Part shown: one piece after another, positions 1 to 12,080 of the stretch
Layout of the letters: each line of letters starts with the position of its first letter
Position numbering within the stretch: position 1 is the first letter of the stretch
Source: Limnanthes douglasii subsp. nivea
Lineage: Eukaryota; Streptophyta; Magnoliopsida; Brassicales; Limnanthaceae
Length of the DNA: 64,000 nucleotides
Direction: 5' to 3'
Assembly: GCA_036936605.1 (NCBI GenBank)
Contig: JAUPFV010000005.1
Span: forward strand, 59,974,742-60,038,741
Program-made: the position numbers and the translations under genes
Notes under the pieces: model-generated
Databases searched by the model: none
What the model was told of the DNA's origin: nothing
The model's input: the letters and a program-made list of their open reading frames with translations, nothing else

Positions 1-16
1 TGCAAAATGTTATACA

Positions 17-215
17 CAGTGGCGTAGCCAGGATTTGATCTTTATGGTGTCCTGGCATGAACCTGCCAAAATATATAAAAACACCTCTCACATAAAATAT
101 CCCTTCTTTTGTCAATATTACCGGTAGCTAAAGGTTTGAACCCAAAACCTCTGGGTTCCTACTTCGAATTTTTCTATTGGGATAGAAACCATCTTACTAC
201 TTTAATATGTTTATT

Positions 216-253
<38 letters not shown>

Positions 254-298
254 GTGGGTTCCTATGCACCCATAGATCCCACCGTAGCTCCGCCACTG
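17..298. mobile_element. hAT-like non-autonomous element (MITE), 282 bp
   Basis: The ends are inverted: the left end starts CAGTGGCGTAGCC and the right end, read on the other strand, starts CAGTGGCGGAGCT. Direct 8-bp flanks GTTATACA (9-16) and ATTATACA (299-306) match at 7 of 8 positions, which fits the 8-bp target duplication of hAT elements. The interior has no coding frame and holds an (AT)n run at about 217-248. CAGTGGCGGAGC-type ends are common in plant genomes. Assignment to hAT rests on TSD length and TIR only. Confidence 0.7.
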
Positions 299-495
299 AT
301 TATACACCTAAATAAAATGAATATGACTATATGCCAAACCTATTAAAAAAGTGTAAGAGGTTACATTAAAAAGGTTGTAAAGAGTTTAATTACGAAGACT
401 AGCTAAGAAATTGTAAAAGACCATGCACTCAATCAAAGCGAACATGTTTATAAGCTAAACCCTATTAAAAATGTATATAAGCCACATTAGTTTTC

Positions 496-891
496 AAAAC
501 TGATTAAAACATTTACTACACACCAAATGATTATAAATTTATATAAAACTTATTATAATAAAGCAACGCTTGCAATATAGTTATCAAAACAACGTTCTTA
601 TAAGATTATTAAGATAGATTGATAAAAGAACGAAAACAGATTCTATAAAAGTGAATAGTCACGTTCGAAGATTATTTATGAAAGAATGGTTAAATGCGAT
701 ATCTAAAAGTATGTTTCTTAAATTAATTTTAACGATGGTTTCTAAAGTGTTTGCATAAATAACATCTATAAAAAGAAAATTTTATATCATAAAAATGATA
801 TGTGATAAGAGTAATTTTAAAAAGAGAAGTAATAAATTAAGAAGCAAAACAAATATGAAATGGGCCGCATAGATTTAAAATACTTGGATAC
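496..891 (+). repeat. Flank segment A, repeated at 11012-11411
   Basis: About 395 bp directly left of LTR1 of Tat-1 recur in the same orientation at 11012-11411, also directly left of an LTR copy. Scattered substitutions and small indels separate the copies. The last five bases, GATAC (887-891), look like the Tat-1 target duplication; a near match, AATAC, follows the rightmost LTR copy at 12076-12080. The segment has no coding frame I recognise. Confidence 0.8.
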
Positions 892-1556
892 TGTTATGGG
901 AATAAAACAAAGGGAATTACCGGGTAGAAAAATATTTTATTATCAAAGAAGATAAGTTACATTGTTTAGGGTTTGTATATTTATTTATACCCCATATTGC
1001 CGTTTACAAATCATTACTATGATTTGACTTCATTAACTACATGTAGAATTGTATTTATATCGTGTGACCTAAATTAATGACCATTAATTTAATAATTTGA
1101 TTGGTTCAGTTAATGTCTCTTTGAACCACTATTTTGACTATCCCTTGATGTAAAAGGTGTTCGATCGGTCTAATCCGCGTAATAGACCGAGCACACTTCA
1201 AGTCTTTTTCTCTATACTCAGTATATTTCTTGGTCAACTCTCTCATTGTCTTAATAAAGATCTGGTTATCCTACTATACCCTCGTCTATATTGTTTTTTG
1301 CTCGATAAATTCATTTGCTCGGATTATCTTAGCCCATCAGTTGCTAATAAATCTTACTATTCGTTTGATCATTCTTCACTCTGCTATCCGGCCTATGTCT
1401 ATTTGCTCAGCCTTGGCTCCTCTTTGGCCTGATCTTGCATCTACTCGTAATTCCTTCCTTTCTAGTAACTAGCTCAGCTCATAATCATTTCTGCTCTGCT
1501 TGTTGTTTGGCTACTTATATGTCTCTTATCTTCATGTGGTGATTACTCTCTTATCA
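892..1556 (-). repeat. Tat-1 LTR (3' LTR in element orientation)
   Basis: The 665-bp segment begins TGTTATGGG on the plus strand and ends TTATCA, so on the element strand it starts TGATAAGAG. It aligns along its length with 11412-12075 and, over its first ~130 bp, with 10881-11011. A TATA-like GGTATAAATA on the minus strand (near 979-990) is a plausible LTR promoter. The purine-rich stretch just inside the right edge (on the minus strand, TAGGGGGTGCC) is the likely polypurine tract. Short frames on the plus strand here are shadows. Confidence 0.8.
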
Positions 1557-2186
1557 AGGCACCCCCTAGTTCATGGATTGCGTGGTGAAAATCATAAAAT
1601 CTATAAAATAAATCCAAAGTATGTAGCTAAGATAATATTTGTAGATGATTTATTAAAGAATGTGGCCTTCAATAACGTCAGCGTATTAATGATGATTCTT
1701 TTGAATATATAACGGTAAGCTGACACGTGGCGACAGTAGGAGGCGTGTAGGTGCGAGTGGTCTGACATTAAAGCCATAATTAAAAAAATGGCGCTTTGGT
1801 TTTTATTGGAGACGTTTAGGGTTGTACTTGACCGTCACTAATTACGTGTGCAGTTAACATCTAGTATCTAACCCTGATTTACTTGAGTTTACAAACCATT
1901 ACTTTTTTCAATTAACATCCTGGTGAATATCGCAAGACAAAAATGAAATTCTTTTCGTTAGTGAAATCTTTCTTCTAGTTGATTTGTATTTTCCACATAG
2001 GTATGGTATTAAATTTTCCATACTCTACTTCTTTTAACGAGCACCATGATACTAGGACCCTCTTGGCGTAGATATAGGAACCCGAAAAACCTCCATTAGC
2101 GGTAGTAGTATTCAGATGTGAGTTATCCCAAAAATTGCATAATCTTACCATTCTTATTGATTTATTTCACTCGTCTTAGAAACGAG

Positions 2187-4788
2187 ATGGGTCTAAAAAA
2201 GGTTGGAAAGAAGAAGGAGAAAATACTGAAGGTTGTAGAGTCGGAATTCGAAGACCCCTGCGTTTTTAGAGAGCTATTTTACTCGAATAGCCCCTAAATA
2301 TGGATATTTGGATGTCGCTGGCCTTTTTAGCTTTAAGGCTAGGTATGATATACCAAACAATGTGACTATTAGGGTTCCAAACGTTGGTGAATATCTGTAT
2401 CAAGCGAGGGAGGACAAAACTTGCCTTTTTACAACAATATTCGATTGGGGTATGCGCTTATCATTACCCGACTTAATTCGAGACTTCTTTATTTTTGTAG
2501 GCATATGCCCAACTCAGTTAGTCGCAAACGGGTGGAGAACCCGACTCAGTATTCTCCTAAGCTCTCGATTTCTATGTATTACGGTCTGTTTAGCAGACTT
2601 ATTAGCTATTGTAGATGTTGCCAAATTAGCTAAGTCCTCTTTCTTTTACTCTCAACTTACTGGTATTAGAGAAATAATAGAATTGACTAGTTCAGACAAG
2701 AATTTAAAAAATTCCTTTGTGTTTGTATCTGGTAACTAAGAGCATGAAAATGCTTTGCTGAATATGCAATTAGAGCGAAAATGGAAATCCAAGTGTATGG
2801 AATTTTTTTGCAGAGTTCTGCGCTGCTGTTGAATTTGTACCGTTACTCATTGAACTTTTTAAATGTGCAGGTGAGGGTAACTACCAGGAGTGATGAAAGG
2901 AAGGCTTGGCAGATGAGGTTGTGAATCCCTTAATTAAATTTGTAAATCTAGCAAGTTCCACATGGTTTCAAGAACTTGCTCGGTTATTTACACAAATTAA
3001 CTACTTAAAGGCTGAGTTGTGGCCAGTCTCTGAGCTGAATATTGAGGACGACAGAGCAGTAACAGTGATTGGTACTGGAGTGACGGTGACTACAGATCGG
3101 TTGAGGGAGTCGATGAAGCAACACTATAAAGAAAGGAACAATATGGGGTATGGTTGCATGTTCCTCAGGGTCAGGGGATAAAAGAAGCTAAAGGCTTCTC
3201 ATCTTTGTAGTGATAGAGGGAAAAAGAAGAAGAGGTGTTGAGTTTGAAGGGGGCTGATGAAGTGAACCACGATGAGGAAAATAAATCTTTGTCTAGGGTT
3301 AGAACAGAAGTGTACATTGGTCGGATGTCCCGCTCGGAAAATGATGAAGAAGATGATGGAGGGGATAATAGTCCTCTGCTTAAGCGTCCACGGATAATAG
3401 TGGGTGCAGTTCCACTAGCTACTAGGAAACCGCGATTTATTGATGAAGAAGAAAGTGATGGAGGTCTGGTTTCAGATGCTCAGGATGTTCAACCATCTAC
3501 CTCTGCGCCTGAGAAATCTCGAGGGAAGGCTCCCGAGGTGATAAATGTAGATGATGAGTCGATAAATGGTCAGGCAAACTAAATTGATGATACCGACGAC
3601 GAATGCGCACCCAAAAAACAAATTCATGAAAAAATCGCTCATGGGATAGAGCAATTCGTAAAAAATGGTGTATGGTCTGCCTTTGTACATGAATTAGGGT
3701 ATGGATCTACGCATGTGAATATAGTGAGGCATGAGCATATACCCACCAAAGGCCAGATGTTGGGCCGAGCCGAACCTGTGGGAGATTAGAAGAGTTTCCC
3801 CATTCCATAATTTCAATGATGTGGCCATCCATGCTGATGTTTGAACAGTTAAAGCGATGTTCTTAAATTTCATTCTATGATAATATTCCAATGAGTGAGA
3901 TACTTCAGAGGTATGTGGAACTAGCAATAGCGGCAAATGCATCATGTTGCTCTACGTTGTATATGATTAGTAATGTTATCTTAATTAAAAATGGTGTTTA
4001 TATATGCATCATAATTCTTAGATTCTCTTCTATCGGCGCGTGTCGAACGCAAATCTCCATGTAATGGAGAAATAGAAACCCGAACCCATCTTTTTTGGGT
4101 CGATAAGAGGATTAACCACCGAACTTGCTCGCTTTAAGCATGCATATAACTCTGCCTATGTTCACAAGGTCAAGGATGTCGAAAACATAGAGGGCTTGTA
4201 GAAGGAAATGATAACACTAAGGGATACTCGGGAGGCATGCGAGCAGAAGAATAAAAAATTGAATGTTGATGCCAGGACATTGATAACGCAGAACCATTGG
4301 TGTGTCAAAATAAATTAGGACCTGATGACTAAGAATGCAGAGCTATTAGCTCAAAATATGACTCAAGCTAAGAGTGTAAAATAGTAGACGGATCGTATTG
4401 TCGGGCTTGTGATTGAGAATGGTAGTTTGACCGCCTCCATGGCAGATCTGAAGATTCAGATGGAGAATCAGCGACAAGAACTGATGAAGAAGGCTGGAGT
4501 GGACTTGTAACAGTGAGAAAAAAAGGTGATGGAAATCTTCATGGAGATGGTGGGGAATAATCAAAAGGAAATGGTAGCTAAACTGCTAAGGTTAAACCCG
4601 AGGATGAAGCTTGGCTCGCTGAGTAAGTTCACACCGTTGCTTAAAATTAAAAAAGGTAGGGGTTTAGCAATTCCCGACATGAATCTCCTCGTAACCGATG
4701 GGAGGGGGGGGGGGAGACAGTGACCCCAATTGACGAGGACATAGGGTTTCGTCCCCAAGAGGCGGAGAAGATTATTCCTGACGTGTGA
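2187..4788 (+). pseudogene. Antisense gene of Tat-1 (broken, one intron)
   Basis: This gene lies between integrase and the 3' LTR and runs opposite to gag-pol. Homology to the Tat-2 antisense protein shows in the core: FDWGMRL, then CPTQLVANGW, then FVFVSGN, against FNWGLRF, CPSQLSPNAW and FLFVSGAW in Tat-2. An intron at 2795-2870 has donor T|GTATGG, acceptor GTGCAG, and the same phase and position (ten bases after a conserved Trp codon) as in Tat-2 and Tat-3. Exon 2 encodes a segment starting EGNYQE, an acidic/Ser-rich stretch (3240-3580) and a coiled-coil-like region (4420-4560). Frameshifts and stops interrupt it. The last frame ends at 4788. Biochemical function is unknown. Confidence 0.7.
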
Positions 4789-5439
4789 TGTTATAACTAT
4801 GATGAACTAAAGTTGTTATTTTATGTATCTTTTGGTATTGGCACCCTTAGTAAATGACTTATGGATATTTGTTGTTTTTACCACTATAAGTGGATGGTTT
4901 AATTCAATTAGTAGTTGGATCATTATCTCATTCTATATCAGCATATGAGAAATCGTATGATTTGATGGATATGCGTGTTTGTTAACTTATATTCTGTCCA
5001 GGAGATGTCCTTACAAGGTCGAGCTCACTGTGGCTCATTGTGTAGCTTTAAGAGATAATAACCCTCAGCTTTATTCGTGGTAAGGTCTATACGACCCATT
5101 GCGTTGCCTTTTTAGGGCTTGACTCTTTGATCAGTTTGCTTATATACCATGTACAAGGTATGAGGCTCGGTATGGCCTTTACGTAGCCCGTAGTGTGACC
5201 ATTTAGCCCGTATTATAGACTCTATGGTCCGGGCTCAGTGCGGCCCCTTGCGTAGCCCGTAGGCATGGTCATTGACCCTTTTGCTAATTGTAAGGACGGA
5301 GATGTAAACAAACACATATCATGGAGAAAGCATAAAAAATGTATTAAATGAAAATATATGGTTCGATGCCTCATTAAAAAACCCTATCGCGCCGTCATGA
5401 GGGAAAACGAGTGCATTATTTAATCTTACAATGTTGATC
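4789..5439. other. Non-coding spacer between antisense gene and pol of Tat-1
   Basis: No coding frame is seen. It is the convergent 3' region of the two opposed genes. A short motif, GTAGCCCGTA, recurs at about 5200 and 5255. I recognise no other structure. Confidence 0.5.
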
Positions 5440-8400
5440 GATACAATTTGAGATGGTTTAAATTCCAACGGTGTTTCTGGGCATGGCCTTCTGCATCTGT
5501 TAGGCGGTATGCTCCACTATGCCCCTTGGAGATAACAGTTTATGGTCCATCCCAGCTGGGTCCTAACTTTTCCATCGCCTTATCCCTTGATCCTTGGAAA
5601 ATCTTCTTCATTACCGTATCACCAACATTGAAACTGTGAGGTCTGAGACATGCATTAAAATGACCCCTCATTAGGCTCCTATAATGCTCTACTTGGACTC
5701 GCGCCTGATCTCAACGTTCTTTGATGAGGTCCACATCCACTGATCTGCTAGTGTCATTGTTGTTTTCTTCATAATTAACTACACGATGGCTCGATATTAT
5801 GACCTTGGATAGTACTACTTCTTTGCTACCATAGACTAACGCAAAAGGAGTATCGTTCGTGGTTGTACACGATGTAGTTCGGTAGGTCCACATAACTTTT
5901 GACAACTTGTCTGGCCACTTAACTTTTTCTCCTTCAAGCTTATTTTTAATAGCTTCCAAGATATTTCGGTTATTGACTTTGACCTGGCCATTTTCCTATG
6001 GCTAATACGGTGTAGAAAAGTGTTGGTTGATCCTAAACCGATTATAGAATTCTGCCATTATGACGTTCTAGAATTGCGGGACGTTGTCAGTTATTAAAAC
6101 GCGGGATATTCCAAACCTTGTGAGGATTTGGTTGTGGATGAAATCACATATATCTTGAGCTCTAGCACAAAAAAAGCCTTCGTTTCTACCCATTTTGAGA
6201 AGTAATCAACTACGACGATCATGAATTGTCTTTTACCAGTTTTCATAGGGAGGGGTCCTACCAAATTAATACCCCATTTGTCAAAAGGGCATGGAATGGC
6301 TATAGGTTTTATCAGTTTGCTTGGTAGATGCCCCGTATTGGATACTTGCTGGCACTGGTGGCAGTGCTGGACCAATTGTTTGACATCGACTACTAGTTTT
6401 ATCCAATAATAGCCAACAAGTGGAAACCATAAGATAAGACTTCGATAACCTTAATGTGCCCATGCTTCACCATTATGTAGGTCATGCAGAACTGTGGCAG
6501 CTTCTACTTGGTTAAGGAATCGAAGCAACGGTCGGGTAGCACTTTTACGGTATAAGACACCATCCGGAACATGATATTTAGCAGATCGTAGCTATAGCGT
6601 TCGAGCTGCTGCTTTGTCGGTCGGGAGGGTAGCAGAATTTAGATAAAGTAAATAAGGTTCCCTCCAATCGTCATTTGTGACTGATAGTATTTACGACGTT
6701 ATCCTTGGAGATCGGTTCGGTGGTTGGAAACTGTTGTGTGATAATGAGTGGATTGTCACCTGAGGCTGCGGCTTTGGCAAGGGAATCGGCAGCACAACTT
6801 TCTTGGCGGGGGACCTGTTCATATTTTACTTTTGGAAAGTGAGATTTGCATTCCTTTAGCGTTGATAGGTAGTCTCGGATCCCCTCTTTCTTCGAATCAT
6901 AAATGCCATGGGCTTGGTTCATAACTAATTGTGAGTCTGATATGATCTTGAGGAGATGAGCCCCGCATATCAGTGTTAACTTCATGCCACAGATTACTGC
7001 CTCATATTCTACCACATTATTAGTTACCGAATAGTTAAAGCGAATCATTTTCCGAATCTCCTCTTTTGTAGGCAAACAGAGGACAATCCTTGCTCCTCTT
7101 CCTGACGTGCCCGATGCTCCATTAGTTTCTACAATCTATTCAAGCAAGTTTGTTGGTAACATGGTACTGGGTTTTTCGGGAGAGTCGTTTCTGGAGGAAG
7201 AAAATTCTATCAGATTGTCAGCTACCGCCTGCCCTTTGATTGTCATACACGGTTTGAACTGGATATCATATTCGCTGAGCTCAATGCTCCATTTGGTGAG
7301 TCTTCCCGAAGCATCCGGCTTTTACAAAACTGACTTGAGGGGGAAAGATGTACGAACTGCAACTGTATGGCCTTGGAAGTAGGGGCACATTTTCCGAGTG
7401 GCTATTACCAATCTTAACATAAGTTTTTCTAAATTAAAATACCTCGTCTTTGCGTCAACTAATGTTTTTTCTAGTATAATAGATAAGGCGCTGAACCCTT
7501 ACTAACTCTCTCACTAAAACTGGACTGACCAAAAATTGCGAAACATATAAGTAAATGAATAATGGCTCACCGGCAAGGGGTGCAGATAAAATCTCTGGTG
7601 ACGTAAGGTAATATTTTAGCTCGGTAAATGCCCTATTACACTCCTCAGTCCACTCGAATTTCTTGGCTTCTTGAAGTATCGCAAAAATGGGTGGCTCTTG
7701 TCTGAAGCTCTCGAAATGAAATGAGAAAGCGATGTGAGGAGTCATGTCAGACACTGCACTTTCTTGATATTCTGCGATGGTGTCATCTGGATAACCGATT
7801 GACTGTGCAGGGCCAGCCTCAGTCTCTTTCTTACTGATGATGTAACCCAAGAATTCACCGCTTTGAACACCAAAATAACATTTGATCGGATTGAGCTTTA
7901 AGTTGTACTAACGTAGGAGGTCGAAGACCATTTGGAGTGCCAGAAGTTATTGGTCTGTCGTTTGCGTTTTGACTATCATGCCATCAATATATGCTTGCAT
8001 ATGTTGATCCAAGTGATTGTTAACATGTGATTGACCAAAATTTGATATGTAAACCCCGCATTCTTGAGTCCAAATGGCATAATCGTATAACAGTAGAGGG
8101 GGCGCTCATTCTGAAACGCGGTGTGCTCTTCATCAGAAGGGTTGAGGTAGATTTGATTATAACCTGAATACGCACCCATGAATGATAAATATTCACATCA
8201 TGAAGCCGAGTCCACCAGATGGTCGATGCAGGGTAGTGATAATGATTCATTCAAACAAACTTTGTTCAGATCGGTGATTACTTAAAACGAGAGTTTAGAT
8301 GATTACCCAACCGAAAAGTGTGACCAATTGTCATTATCTCTTCTACTAAGTTAAGGGAGTCCTCTTCTGGCTGTTCTGTTTCCCTCAGATCATCCACTGG

Positions 8401-9080
8401 CTCAGGCGAGGGTGGTGCACTACTGTCCTACTACTGATCCCCCCTCACCAGCTAATTGTTATCGCATGGGCTTGGTTGGGTCAACTGTGACCGTGTAACA
8501 TGACATCGCAGTACGATGGCTTCCTCTGATGATTCCCATTGTGTTTTCTACAGGTTACTTGATACACTACCAGAACATGTATGGTGTAGCCTCTATTTGA
8601 TGCAACCAGGACCTACCTATTATCGCGTGATAGGAGCTAGGAGCATCTGAGATCATGAATAAAGTCTTTAGCTTACAGTTTGTGGCTTCATAGCCCACCT
8701 TAACCATCAACTCTACTTCTCCTACGTACTGAGATACTTGTTTCTCATAACCGACCAATGTTCGTTAAGTGGTCTTATAGGGAGGAACGGTTTCCATTTG
8801 GTTATAGCTTCATTTGAATAAGATATTGGCAGAGCTTTCTTCATCAACCAAAACTCGAGTCATAATAAACCCTTCGATGTCGAGGTTTATTGTCAACATA
8901 TCTTCGTGTGGTATACTGAATCCCCACAAGTCATCATCATTAAACATGAGGTCAGCCACGGGGTCACGATACTTACAATACAGAGAGGCCTCGACTTTGC
9001 ATACATTGAGATCAATCTGCACTCTTTTGCATGTCTTTTGCCTTTGTCCCACCTTGGAATTTCCACCCGCGATGGTATAA
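5440..9080 (-). pseudogene. Tat-1 pol pseudogene (PR-RT-RNase H-INT)
   Basis: Read on the minus strand from 9080 down. Protease: ILVDEESSANILF-type segment near 8830, where the usual D-(S/T)-G triad reads D-E-E, then the IIGRSWL box. RT: YSGYNQI and MPFGLKNAG (about 8050-8180); the catalytic YxDD reads YIDG (7980-7991), so the second Asp is lost. RNase H (6671-7075): VVEYEA, ISDSQL and AADSLAKAA supply three of the acidic positions. Integrase (5711-6375): CHQC of the zinc finger, and KWGINLVGPLP, in which the first catalytic Asp reads Asn. The C-terminal integrase tail reaches about 5440. Many frameshifts and stops are present. Confidence 0.85.
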
Positions 9081-9334
9081 AGGGACGATGACTAGTCGTC
9101 CACCTCAGAAATAATATTATTGGCCACTTCCGACCGTTTTTCCTTGCTGGCATCTTCTCAGGTAGTTAGTTTGGATTGACCATCCGCAATGGTAAATAGA
9201 CACTGTTTTTTCCCTTATCTTCCTGGGTATCGTTATTGAGTTTATCTTAATTGGTTGAATGCACTTCTTCGCTCGCTTTGGTCGTCTTTGGTGATCATGT
9301 TGCTTGATAAATTGGATAAATTCCTCGTTGTCTA

Positions 9335-10640
9335 TCAACCTCTTAATTTCTTCGCTGAGTTTTCAAACTCGTCGGTTGTATGTCTGTGATTGTTGTGGTA
9401 TGAGCAGAAATATCTACTTGCGCGTTTGTAGTCGGGAGCGCTCATTACTCGTGGAGTTTGATATTTCGTTCTTTCCTTTGTTCGATCATATATGAACAAT
9501 ATTGTTTCGGTCAATGGGGTAAATGTTTTAGACAAGTTTTATAGTACTGCGGTCATCGACTAGTGTTCCGTCGTGATGTATCATAAGTTCTTTTTTGTCC
9601 GGGTATTCCTCCCTTGGGGTCAGTGATATGTCGGTCAGGCGAGTCTCCTATCTGAGCATAATCTAATCGTATAAATGTGTCCGCGCGGGCGAGAAAGTCC
9701 CCCATCACCTCTGTTGGGAACTTGATCAGGTCGGCATATAGTTCCCTTCGCCGATCAAGACCTCTTTTTAGAGAGGCTCACACTAGTTTTTCTTCAAAAT
9801 CTGGCACGGCGTTCATGGCATGATCAAAAAGTTTAACATAACTTTTAAGAGTCTCAACTCACCTCTGGTAGAGGTCCTTGTTCCCGATAAACCTCATTCT
9901 GAATGCATTTTATAAGCCAGCAAAATCGTGCGTGGACCCTTTGGGTAGGCTGCTAAACCAATCCATCGTGTTTATTTTAAGGTTCATTGAGAGGGCTCAG
10001 CATAGCATGGCATCATCGGGGTTGAATGCCATCATCATATTACGAAACTGCTCAAAATGTCTCTCAGGATCACCCGTACTATTGTAAGCTTCCATTTTGA
10101 ATTGGTCAAATTTCTTCGGCAGTTGGTTCTCCAATATTTTTTCTGCAAAAGGTGATTCCTTGAGGATGTAATTAGACATTCTTGGTCTTACCTGGTTATA
10201 GTGAACATTATCCTCATCTCTAGCTCTCTTCGAAATGGTGCAGTGCACCTCCTGCCTTGGTTCCTATTCATTGGAACGCTTTTTTCTGCCACTCTCACCT
10301 TCTTCCTCTCTCTTGTCGTTACGCTTAGAGGATTGATCCTCTCGATTAACACCGGCTGCATCGGGCCAGGATGGATGATTAACTCGGCTGGTCTCTCTTA
10401 CCTTAGCAGTTAGTACGTAAAGCGTATCATTCATCCTCTTTAGGGTTTCATACATGACCTGTTCTCAAACGTCTTGCTCGCATGCCACCCCGAGTTGATC
10501 CTGCTGTAGATTTTAAAGCTGCTGCTCCAGTTGTTGGAAAGTCGACGATATTGCCGGGTTGTTACATAGGGTCCCTTGCGCAACGGAGGTTGCCACCATT
10601 TTGGGTGGGTTAACTTCTTATTTGGTCCCAACAATTGACT
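9335..10640 (-). pseudogene. Tat-1 gag pseudogene
   Basis: The minus-strand capsid region (9997-10248) carries the retrotransposon gag signature GDPERHFEQFRNMM and FNPDDAMLC. Downstream, 9335-9535 encodes a nucleocapsid-like FCSYHNNHRHTTDEF, the C-H-H-C-type knuckle of Tat gag with its last Cys lost. Upstream frames (10264-10634) are charged and poorly conserved. Reading is interrupted by stops and frame changes. The product would be the structural particle protein. Confidence 0.75.
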
Positions 10641-10860
10641 GGATTACTCGTACTGTCGGCTCTACTGGTTCAACAGGGGATGTAACCACGACTTATGGCC
10701 GATGATAGTGATAGGATGTGTCACGTCTTGTCTCACCGGATGGTTTGCATCGGTCCTCCGATTCACCGCCGCTTCACTTGGCTCTGAGATGTCTCTCTCA
10801 ATATTTGATCTACTAACTACTATGGTTTTCGCACTGTTAACGATAAATGTTTTGTCGATT

Positions 10861-10878
10861 TCTCACAGACTGTGCCAA
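10861..10878 (-). promoter_or_regulatory. Primer-binding site of Tat-1
   Basis: On the minus strand, TTGGCACAGTCTGTGAGA lies two bases inside the 5' LTR edge (10881). The other two Tat elements have related sites at the same place: TTGGCGACCACAGCGGG in Tat-2 and TTGGCCTCGTCTGTGGGA in Tat-3. The TGGC start fits pairing with a tRNA 3' end. The tRNA itself was not identified. Confidence 0.6.
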
Positions 10879-10880
10879 TT

Positions 10881-11011
10881 TGGTTATGAGAATATAACAA
10901 ATAGATTTGCCATGTAGAAAACTATTTTATTATCAAGGAAGATAAGTTATATTATTTAGGGTTTGTTTGTTTATTTATACCCCCTTATACCGTTTACAAA
11001 TCAATACTACG
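10881..11011 (-). repeat. Truncated 5' LTR of Tat-1
   Basis: 131 bp match the first part of LTR1 (plus-strand view, start TGGTTATGAG) and then stop abruptly. At 11012 the sequence changes to a copy of flank A. The edge is next to the primer-binding site, so this is the real 5' LTR of the internal region, cut short by a rearrangement. Confidence 0.75.
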
Positions 11012-11411
11012 AAAAATTGATTAAAAAATAATTATATTATACACCAGCTCATTATAAATTTATTAAAAAATTATTACAATAAATGAACGTTTGCAATATA
11101 TTTATCAAAACAACGTTTTTATAAGATTATTAAGATACATTGATAAAAAACGAAAAAAAATTCTATAAAAGTAAATAGTCACGTCCGAAGATCATTTATG
11201 AAGATATGGTTAAATGCGATATCTAAAAGTATGTTTCTTAAATTAATTTTGACGATGGTTTCTAAAGTGTTTACATAAATAACATCTACAAAAAGAAAAT
11301 TTTATATTATAAAAATAACATGTAATACACCTAATTATAAAAAGAGAAATAATAAATTAAGAAGTAAAACAAATATGAGGTGGACCGCATGAAGTTAAAA
11401 TATTTGGATAC
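11012..11411 (+). repeat. Flank segment A', second copy of 496-891
   Basis: A 400-bp near copy of the DNA left of LTR1, including the terminal GATAC (11407-11411). It joins the truncated LTR at 11011/11012 near a short match (AAAAYTGATT). It is followed directly by LTR copy 11412-12075. Confidence 0.8.
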
Positions 11412-12075
11412 CGTTATGGGAATATAACAAAGAGAATTGTCAAGTAGAAAACTATTTTATTATCAAGGAAGGGATGTTATATTGTTTAGGGTTTGTTTGT
11501 TTATTTATACCCGATATTATCGTTTATAAACCATTAATACGATTTGACTACACTTACTACACGTAGAATTGTATTTACATTGTGCGACCTAAATTAATGG
11601 CTATTACATTAATGATTTGACTGGTTCAGTTAATATGGCTTTGAACCGCTACTTTGAATATCCCTTGATGTAAAAGGTTTTTGGTCGGTCTCATCTGCGT
11701 AATAGACCGAGCGTATTTCCAGTCTTTTCCCCCTACTCCGTGTATTTCTTGTTTAGCTCTCTCATCGTCTTAAGAGAGATCTGGTTATCCTACTGTGCCA
11801 TAGTCTCTCTTATTCTTTGCTCGATAAAGTCGTTTGCTCGGATTATCTTAGCCCATCAGTTGCTGGTCAATCTTACTATTCATTTGATCATTCTTCACTA
11901 TGTTATCCGACATATGTCCCTTCGCTCAACCTTAGTTTCTCTTCGGCCTGATCTCACCTCTGTTTGTAATTCTTTCATGTCATGTAACTGGCTCAGCTCT
12001 TCATCCTTTCTACTCTGCTACTTGTTTGGCTACTTGTGTGTCTATTATCTTCGCCCGGTGATTACTTCCTCATCA
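11412..12075 (-). repeat. Third LTR copy of the Tat-1 family
   Basis: 664 bp align end to end with LTR1 (892-1556). The left terminus reads CGTTATGGG, a TG-to-CG change. The right end is CATCA, followed by AATAC, which resembles the left flank GATAC. It behaves like a solo LTR with target duplication, joined behind flank A'. Confidence 0.75.
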
Positions 12076-12080
12076 AATAC

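Larger units (their letters stand above)
892..12075 (-). mobile_element. Tat-1: decayed Tat-lineage Ty3/gypsy retrotransposon
   Basis: Gag-pol reads right to left. In element orientation the order is LTR, primer-binding site, gag, protease, RT, RNase H, integrase, a convergent antisense gene, polypurine tract, LTR. Domain order and the antisense ORF between integrase and 3' LTR fit the plant Tat lineage of Ty3/gypsy. All reading frames carry stops and frameshifts, so it cannot move by itself. The right end is rearranged: a 131-bp piece of the 5' LTR is followed by a second copy of flank A and a further complete LTR. Flanks GATAC and AATAC are a probable 5-bp target duplication with one mismatch. 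Confidence 0.85.

Noticed and set aside
1157..1712. Overlapping plus-strand frames of 70-91 codons
   Set aside because: They lie within LTR1 or at its border with the internal region, on the strand opposite to gag-pol, and are hydrophobic chance frames. The equivalent frame in the LTR copy at 11740-12108 is not conserved as protein.
5448..5639. Plus-strand frame of 63 codons
   Set aside because: It is the antisense shadow of the integrase C-terminus of Tat-1.
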